Assembly (NCBI GenBank): GCA_016840645.1
Contig: JAEORY010000175.1
Coordinates: 1-7,730, forward strand
DNA: 7,730 bases
Direction: 5' to 3'
DNA from: Candidatus Borrarchaeota archaeon
GTDB taxonomy: Archaea > Asgardarchaeota > Sifarchaeia > Borrarchaeales > Borrarchaeaceae
Both the position numbers and the translations under genes were made by a program. Each line of letters opens with the position of its first letter. Position 1 is the first letter of the stretch. Positions 4,807 to 7,730 of the stretch are shown in pieces. The notes beneath the pieces are model-generated. The model searched no databases, was not told the DNA's origin, and saw only the letters and a list, made by a program, of their open reading frames with translations.

Positions 4807-5997
4807 ATGGTGCTTTCTTGCTTAGTTATCTGTAAACTTAAATCTATTAAATCAATTATCCGTAAAAAAAAGATGACTTTTATTATAGTCTGTACGATAA
4901 TTTATATGCTTGCAGTGGTGACTTTCGCTATGACACTATTTAACCAACGTTCACGTACGTTAGAAGAAATGATTGAGCAGGCACCACCAACACCGTATAC
5001 TCTAACGGACTGGGAAACTGAGATTATTTTGTCAGGCACTCCTTCTGGGCCTGAACCAAAATTTATGAAGGGGGAAGAAGGGTTGAATTTAGCATACCGA
5101 GAATTCGTTCCAGAAGGATGGAATGGTAAAGGTCCTATAGTAATATACATTCCAGGATCAACTTCTCATTCAGGACGCTATGCCTTAGTGGGATACGGTT
5201 TGGCTAAACGAGGAGTTTTTACTCGAATCATTGACACGAGGGGGCACGGTCTTTCTGTCTGCAAGTCAGCAACGGACTGTAGTGACCCAGCATTTACTCC
5301 TAGAATTCCTGTTGACGATTCTAACTATTATCCTGGTAGAATTGGAGATTGCTTTGACGCGGATCAGATTTCGCGTGATCTTAACACTCATCTTGAGGAC
5401 CTCAAGATGAGATGGCCAAAAGCTACGTTTCACCTAGCAGGACATAGTTCTGGAGGCGGATGTATTTCACATTTTGTCGAATATGTTAATAAGACTCTAG
5501 AAAAGGACTTAGCAGAAGTGGTCGATTCAATTGCTCTTGTTGCTCCTTACAATCATTATCAAGCCCCAAATCATATTCGAGAGACTAATGACAACTACGC
5601 ACTTGTTCACGATTATGCCATCCAAAAGGCAATATCTGGCGACACTCACGTATACTGTGTTGGCTTCAATCACAAGTTCGCCAATGAAACAATCAACGCC
5701 GCTATGCAAGACCCACTTAGGGTGAACCAATGGACGTGGACTATGGTCAATGGTATGGCAGCTACTAGCGCCACAATGTTCTGGATGTATTATAATGTCC
5801 CCGTAATGCTTATCATCGGCGATAAGGACGCATTATTTGATATTGATGAAACACGTAATCAATGGGAGCAAGCTCCCGAAGCCAGAGCATTTGTTGTATT
5901 AGAAAATCACAGTCACATCGGAATGGCGTGGAGTGACGAGTCAGTTGCAGTACTTGCGCAATTTTTTGAGAATCCTGACTCGGTTCAAAGCACCTAA
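4807..5997 (+). CDS. Membrane-anchored alpha/beta hydrolase
   Basis: A 396-aa protein with a basic N-terminus (KLKSIKSIIRKKK), one hydrophobic helix at about 24-45, and an alpha/beta hydrolase domain of the serine aminopeptidase S33/monoacylglycerol-lipase type. The signal-anchor layout places the enzyme outside the membrane. Visible motifs: an oxyanion-side loop IPGSTSHSGRY (115-124), DTRGHGLS (143-150), a nucleophile elbow GHSSG with S214, the acid D341 in IIGDKDALFD, and the His in ENHSHIGM (H370, or H368). An insertion at about 152-185 carries three Cys (C152, C158, C182), plausible for an extracytoplasmic disulfide. Likely substrates are esters, lipids or peptides, but nothing fixes which. 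The ATG at 4807 fits the TATA distance; a second ATG at 4873 keeps the helix and is possible. It stands alone. Confidence 0.86.
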   Translation: MVLSCLVICKLKSIKSIIRKKKMTFIIVCTIIYMLAVVTFAMTLFNQRSRTLEEMIEQAPPTPYTLTDWETEIILSGTPSGPEPKFMKGEEGLNLAYREFVPEGWNGKGPIVIYIPGSTSHSGRYALVGYGLAKRGVFTRIIDTRGHGLSVCKSATDCSDPAFTPRIPVDDSNYYPGRIGDCFDADQISRDLNTHLEDLKMRWPKATFHLAGHSSGGGCISHFVEYVNKTLEKDLAEVVDSIALVAPYNHYQAPNHIRETNDNYALVHDYAIQKAISGDTHVYCVGFNHKFANETINAAMQDPLRVNQWTWTMVNGMAATSATMFWMYYNVPVMLIIGDKDALFDIDETRNQWEQAPEARAFVVLENHSHIGMAWSDESVAVLAQFFENPDSVQST

Positions 5998-6074
5998 TAT
6001 TTCTAATTAATTAAAGAAATGTATTCCCTAGGCTTTCCTCGTCCTAGTGAAATCGTCCGATTAGATTTAAATTA

Positions 6075-6506
6075 ATGAAATTTATAAGACCTGTATTAAT
6101 GGTGGTGAAAATGGTAGTGAAAATAACAACCGATATTGTCTATGGTTTGATCCTAGGTGTCATTACATGGATAATTGGTTTCATAATTGTTGGTTACGCT
6201 GTTATAAATGCTCCTGAATTGTATCTAACTACTGTATTAATAACAGGAGTCATTAATACAATACTTGTGGTTCTTATCGTCCGTGCAGCCGTCTACCGGA
6301 CACCCTTGTCGGTATGGGCTGTGGATTCTTTCCTGATAGGGTTAATAATTATGATACTCAATTTTCTGCTAGACTTTGCCATTCTAGGGGTAATGCTTCA
6401 ACAGGATTTCGTTAACTATCTTTTAACCTCAACTGTGCTCATAGTTTACCCACTCGCCATCCTCTGGTCACTTATTGGCGGATGGCTTGGTTCTTTGAAG
6501 TTATGA
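6075..6506 (+). CDS. Four-helix membrane protein of unknown function (unit A)
   Basis: 143 aa with about four hydrophobic segments (near residues 20-46, 50-70, 82-106 and 114-140) and a short basic start. I do not recognise the family; there are no charged pore-like or catalytic motifs. Codons from residue 83 onward match a shortened second copy at 6981-7199, about 37 of 47 identical over the last 47 residues, which shows that this is a real coding gene. The ATG at 6075 has no Shine-Dalgarno; ATG at 6111, preceded by GGTGGTGA, is an alternative start. It is followed by T-rich sequence and then by the small PLDc_N-like gene, the same order as in unit B. Confidence 0.72.
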   Translation: MKFIRPVLMVVKMVVKITTDIVYGLILGVITWIIGFIIVGYAVINAPELYLTTVLITGVINTILVVLIVRAAVYRTPLSVWAVDSFLIGLIIMILNFLLDFAILGVMLQQDFVNYLLTSTVLIVYPLAILWSLIGGWLGSLKL

Positions 6507-6526
6507 AAGTTCTCTAAGAACCTACA

Positions 6527-6586
6527 CTTTTCTTTTTTGAATCTTTTCTCGATTATCTTTTGCTCGTCTTCTTCTTGAGATTTTTG
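6527..6586 (+). terminator. T-rich terminator region after unit A gene 1
   Basis: A pyrimidine-rich run with TTTTCTTTTTT and several later T-tracts follows the stop at 6506 by 20 bases, without a strong hairpin, as in archaeal T-tract termination. The rest of 6507-6718 holds only the next promoter and leader. Confidence 0.4.
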
Positions 6587-6655
6587 TGTCCATAATGAAA
6601 CGAAGGACTTTATAGGTTTCTAGAGTGCGTTCTAAGATGAAAACAGTGAGAAAAG

Positions 6656-6710
6656 CCTTATATAGAAGTGTTGAGATTTTTTAAATAGTACAAAGAATAA
6701 ACAGGAAGGT
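6656..6710 (+). promoter_or_regulatory. Promoter and leader of the unit A small gene
   Basis: TATA box CCTTATATAG at 6656-6665, expected transcription start near 6686, and GGAAGGT (6704-6710) as Shine-Dalgarno about 8-9 bases before the ATG at 6719. The same arrangement recurs 664 bases later almost base for base. Confidence 0.7.
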
Positions 6711-6718
6711 AAAATAAA

Positions 6719-6916
6719 ATGCAGAACTGGATACTGTATCTAGGACCAGTCATTATATGGTTCGTAATCGCAATTGTGATCGCAGTCTGGGTGTACAAAG
6801 ATGCCGAAAGCAGGGGCGAGAGCGGAGTACTATGGTTAATTGTTGTATTGATTGCAGGAATAATCGGTTTGATAATCTGGTTGATTGTTAGAAGAGGCAA
6901 ACCGGTAGTATCTTGA
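6719..6916 (+). CDS. Small two-helix membrane protein, PLDc_N-like (unit A)
   Basis: 65 aa with two hydrophobic helices (about 5-25 and 37-57) joined by a charged loop VYKDAESRGESG and ending with RRGKPVVS. The pattern helix, (V/Y)YKDA-x-RG, LW, GIIGLIIWLIVRR resembles the phospholipase D-nuclease N-terminal domain (PLDc_N) that occurs alone as small archaeal proteins and as the membrane anchor of cardiolipin-synthase-like enzymes. No catalytic HKD motif is present, so no enzymatic role is implied. The start is well supported by GGAAGGT and by exact conservation of the leader in the paralogue at 7383. It has its own TATA box and T-tract terminator, so it is probably transcribed alone. Confidence 0.82.
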   Translation: MQNWILYLGPVIIWFVIAIVIAVWVYKDAESRGESGVLWLIVVLIAGIIGLIIWLIVRRGKPVVS

Positions 6917-6919
6917 ACT

Positions 6920-6943
6920 TCCTCCTTTTTTCTAATTTTTTTT
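6920..6943 (+). terminator. T-tract terminator of the unit A small gene
   Basis: CCTCC followed by T6, CTAA and T8 directly after the stop codon, with no hairpin; a typical archaeal intrinsic terminator. Confidence 0.55.
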
Positions 6944-6980
6944 ACACTTAAATTAAAGTTTTTCATCTATTAACGAAATC

Positions 6981-7199
6981 ATGTCTTTAATGCTGTACAA
7001 TAGAGCATTTGGATTAGATTCTTTGCTAATGTGTGATACAATCATCATACTTGCTTTTCTGTTAGACCTTGCAGTTCTGGGAGTCATGCCTCAGCAAGAT
7101 TTCATTAACTATCTTATAAACTCAACTGTGCTCATAGCTTACTCACTCGCGATTCTCTGGTCACGTATAGGCGGATGGCTTGGTTTGTTAAAGCTATAA
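6981..7199 (+). CDS. Shortened paralogue of the four-helix protein (unit B)
   Basis: 72 aa. Residues 12-72 align without gaps to residues 83-143 of the 143-aa protein; the last 47 residues share about 37 identities (FLLD-AxLGVM, QQDF-NYL, STVLI, LAILWS, IGGWLG, LKL). The first two helices of the longer version are missing, leaving two. Many nucleotide differences are at third codon positions, and the frame is intact to the stop, so it may be a functional short form rather than debris. There is no Shine-Dalgarno before the ATG at 6981; CTTAAATT at 6948-6955 lies at a distance that would give a leaderless transcript. A non-expressed fragment remains possible. Confidence 0.6.
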   Translation: MSLMLYNRAFGLDSLLMCDTIIILAFLLDLAVLGVMPQQDFINYLINSTVLIAYSLAILWSRIGGWLGLLKL

Positions 7200-7232
7200 A
7201 AAGAAGCAAAGTTTTCGGTTGATATTCTTCAC

Positions 7233-7239
7233 TTTTTTT
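7233..7239 (+). terminator. Short T-tract after the shortened paralogue
   Basis: A run of seven T, 33 bases past the stop at 7199, in the position equivalent to the T-rich region of unit A. Weak on its own. Confidence 0.3.
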
Positions 7240-7319
7240 CAAACTCACTTTAAAAATCTTTTGGTAATTAGTACGATTATCAGAACCGTAAACAAGGCTT
7301 GATCAGAAAGGTAAACAAA

Positions 7320-7374
7320 CCTTATATAGCAGTATTGAAATTTTTTACTTAGTACAAACAACAAACAGGAAGGT
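7320..7374 (+). promoter_or_regulatory. Promoter and leader of the unit B small gene
   Basis: CCTTATATAG at 7320-7329 and GGAAGGT at 7368-7374, with the same spacing as unit A. The last 19 bases before the ATG (from ACAGGAAGG through AAAATAAA) are identical in the two units. Confidence 0.7.
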
Positions 7375-7382
7375 AAAATAAA

Positions 7383-7568
7383 ATGCAATATGGGTTAATA
7401 CCGTATATATTTTTCATTGTGTGGATAATAATAGCAATTTTGGTCGCAGTCTGGGTGTACAAAGATGCCGAAGCAAAGGGTGAAAGCGGAGTACTTTGGT
7501 TAATCATAGTATTGATTACAGGGATAATTGGGTTGATAATCTGGCTAATTATCAGAAGAAATAAATAA
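7383..7568 (+). CDS. Small two-helix membrane protein, PLDc_N-like (unit B)
   Basis: 61 aa, a paralogue of the 65-aa protein at 6719. Residues 22-59 are about 33/38 identical, including AVWVYKDAE, GESGVLWLI and GIIGLIIWLI, with only conservative changes (S/A, R/K, V/I, A/T). The first 20 residues differ more, and the tail is shorter (RRNK). It has two helices with a charged loop between, and no catalytic motif. Start and expression signals are duplicated from unit A. A role in membrane or envelope function is all that can be suggested from the family resemblance. Confidence 0.8.
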   Translation: MQYGLIPYIFFIVWIIIAILVAVWVYKDAEAKGESGVLWLIIVLITGIIGLIIWLIIRRNK

Positions 7569-7585
7569 GTGGTATTATAAGGCGT

Positions 7586-7628
7586 CCTCTTTTCTTTGCT
7601 TTTTTCAGTTTTTCGTTTATTTTTTTTG
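7586..7628 (+). terminator. T-tract terminator of the unit B small gene
   Basis: TCCTCTTTTC followed by T6, T5 and T8 runs over about 40 bases after the stop at 7568. The remaining 7629-7730 shows no gene, RNA or clear promoter on either strand. Confidence 0.5.
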
Positions 7629-7730
7629 ATTGCGAACATATTCAAACTACTTTGATCTTAAAGCATGAGAAGACATTATTGTTTTTTTTTGAAATCTGAT
7701 TTAGTATAACCTTAGCAGAGGATCAGTTAC

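Larger units (their letters stand above)
6075..7580 (+). repeat. Tandem duplication of a two-gene membrane-protein unit (period 664 bases)
   Basis: Unit A (6075-6916) and unit B (about 6981-7580) hold the same gene order: multi-helix protein, then small PLDc_N-like protein. Matching points lie 664 bases apart: TATA 6658/7322, ribosome site 6704/7368, ATG 6719/7383. Unit B lacks the first part of the larger gene. Similarity is highest in the second promoter/leader and in the coding regions; the T-rich spacers have diverged, so the duplication is not recent. Confidence 0.8.

Noticed and set aside
6000..6074. Hairpin CTAGG/CCTAG (around 6029-6048) as terminator of the hydrolase gene
   Set aside because: Only a 5-bp stem with a 10-base loop and no T-run after it.
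6658..6966. Minus-strand frames opposite the small membrane genes (also 7349-7645)
   Set aside because: Both mirror the duplicated plus-strand genes, and their ends run through T-tracts; the plus strand has promoters, ribosome sites and conserved protein sequence.
1..7730. CRISPR array, tRNA or rRNA
   Set aside because: No regularly spaced direct repeats, no cloverleaf with a T-arm motif, and no rRNA-like stretch were seen on either strand.

Overview
The window looks archaeal, and probably from an Asgard archaeon. Genes are preceded by archaeal TATA elements (TTATATAG, CTATATAAA) about 10-60 bases before the start codon and followed by T-rich ends rather than GC hairpins. The gene running off the left edge encodes the start of a gelsolin-like domain (FTNGDCY followed by YVWLGSECSVDE), a family that among archaea is best known from the Asgard group. 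The lineage call is inference; no rRNA or ribosomal protein gene is present.

Left part (1-2130). A two-gene minus-strand operon (an unidentified protein followed by the gelsolin-like protein) has been entered by a complete IS200/IS605-type element of about 1.8 kb. The element carries a Y1/HUH transposase (tnpA) and an overlapping tnpB, subterminal hairpins at both ends and a leaderless-type tnpA promoter. Only the last 43 codons of the operon's first gene survive beside the right end. TnpB lacks the usual RuvC-II glutamate (GDLKV instead of EDLKV) but has a glutamate 54 residues later (DERNTSKEC). This is the rearranged active-site arrangement described for a branch of TnpB and for Fanzor nucleases.

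Middle part (2129-6000). A DMT/EamA-type transporter (minus strand) diverges from a LarA-family nickel-pincer racemase/epimerase gene (plus strand, TTG start). Downstream, 4453-4806 holds an A/T-only hairpin plus T-run terminator, a 9-bp inverted repeat, and a decayed minus-strand fragment of a second, different IS200/IS605 element: the coding end of tnpB with in-frame stops, its structured RNA region and a degenerate right-end hairpin. A strong TATA element beside it could serve the next gene, a membrane-anchored alpha/beta hydrolase, and in reverse the fragment itself.

Right part (6000-7730). Two small membrane-protein genes occur as a tandem duplication with a 664-base period. Unit A has a four-helix membrane protein (143 aa) and a 65-aa protein resembling the N-terminal domain of PLD-nuclease/cardiolipin-synthase proteins. 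Unit B has a shortened version of the first (72 aa, two helices) and a 61-aa paralogue of the second. The two small genes have nearly identical promoters, leaders and Shine-Dalgarno sites, and most differences between the paired coding regions are synonymous or conservative, which suggests retained function.

Apart from the transposon genes and the duplicated pair, the genes show no obvious common pathway.
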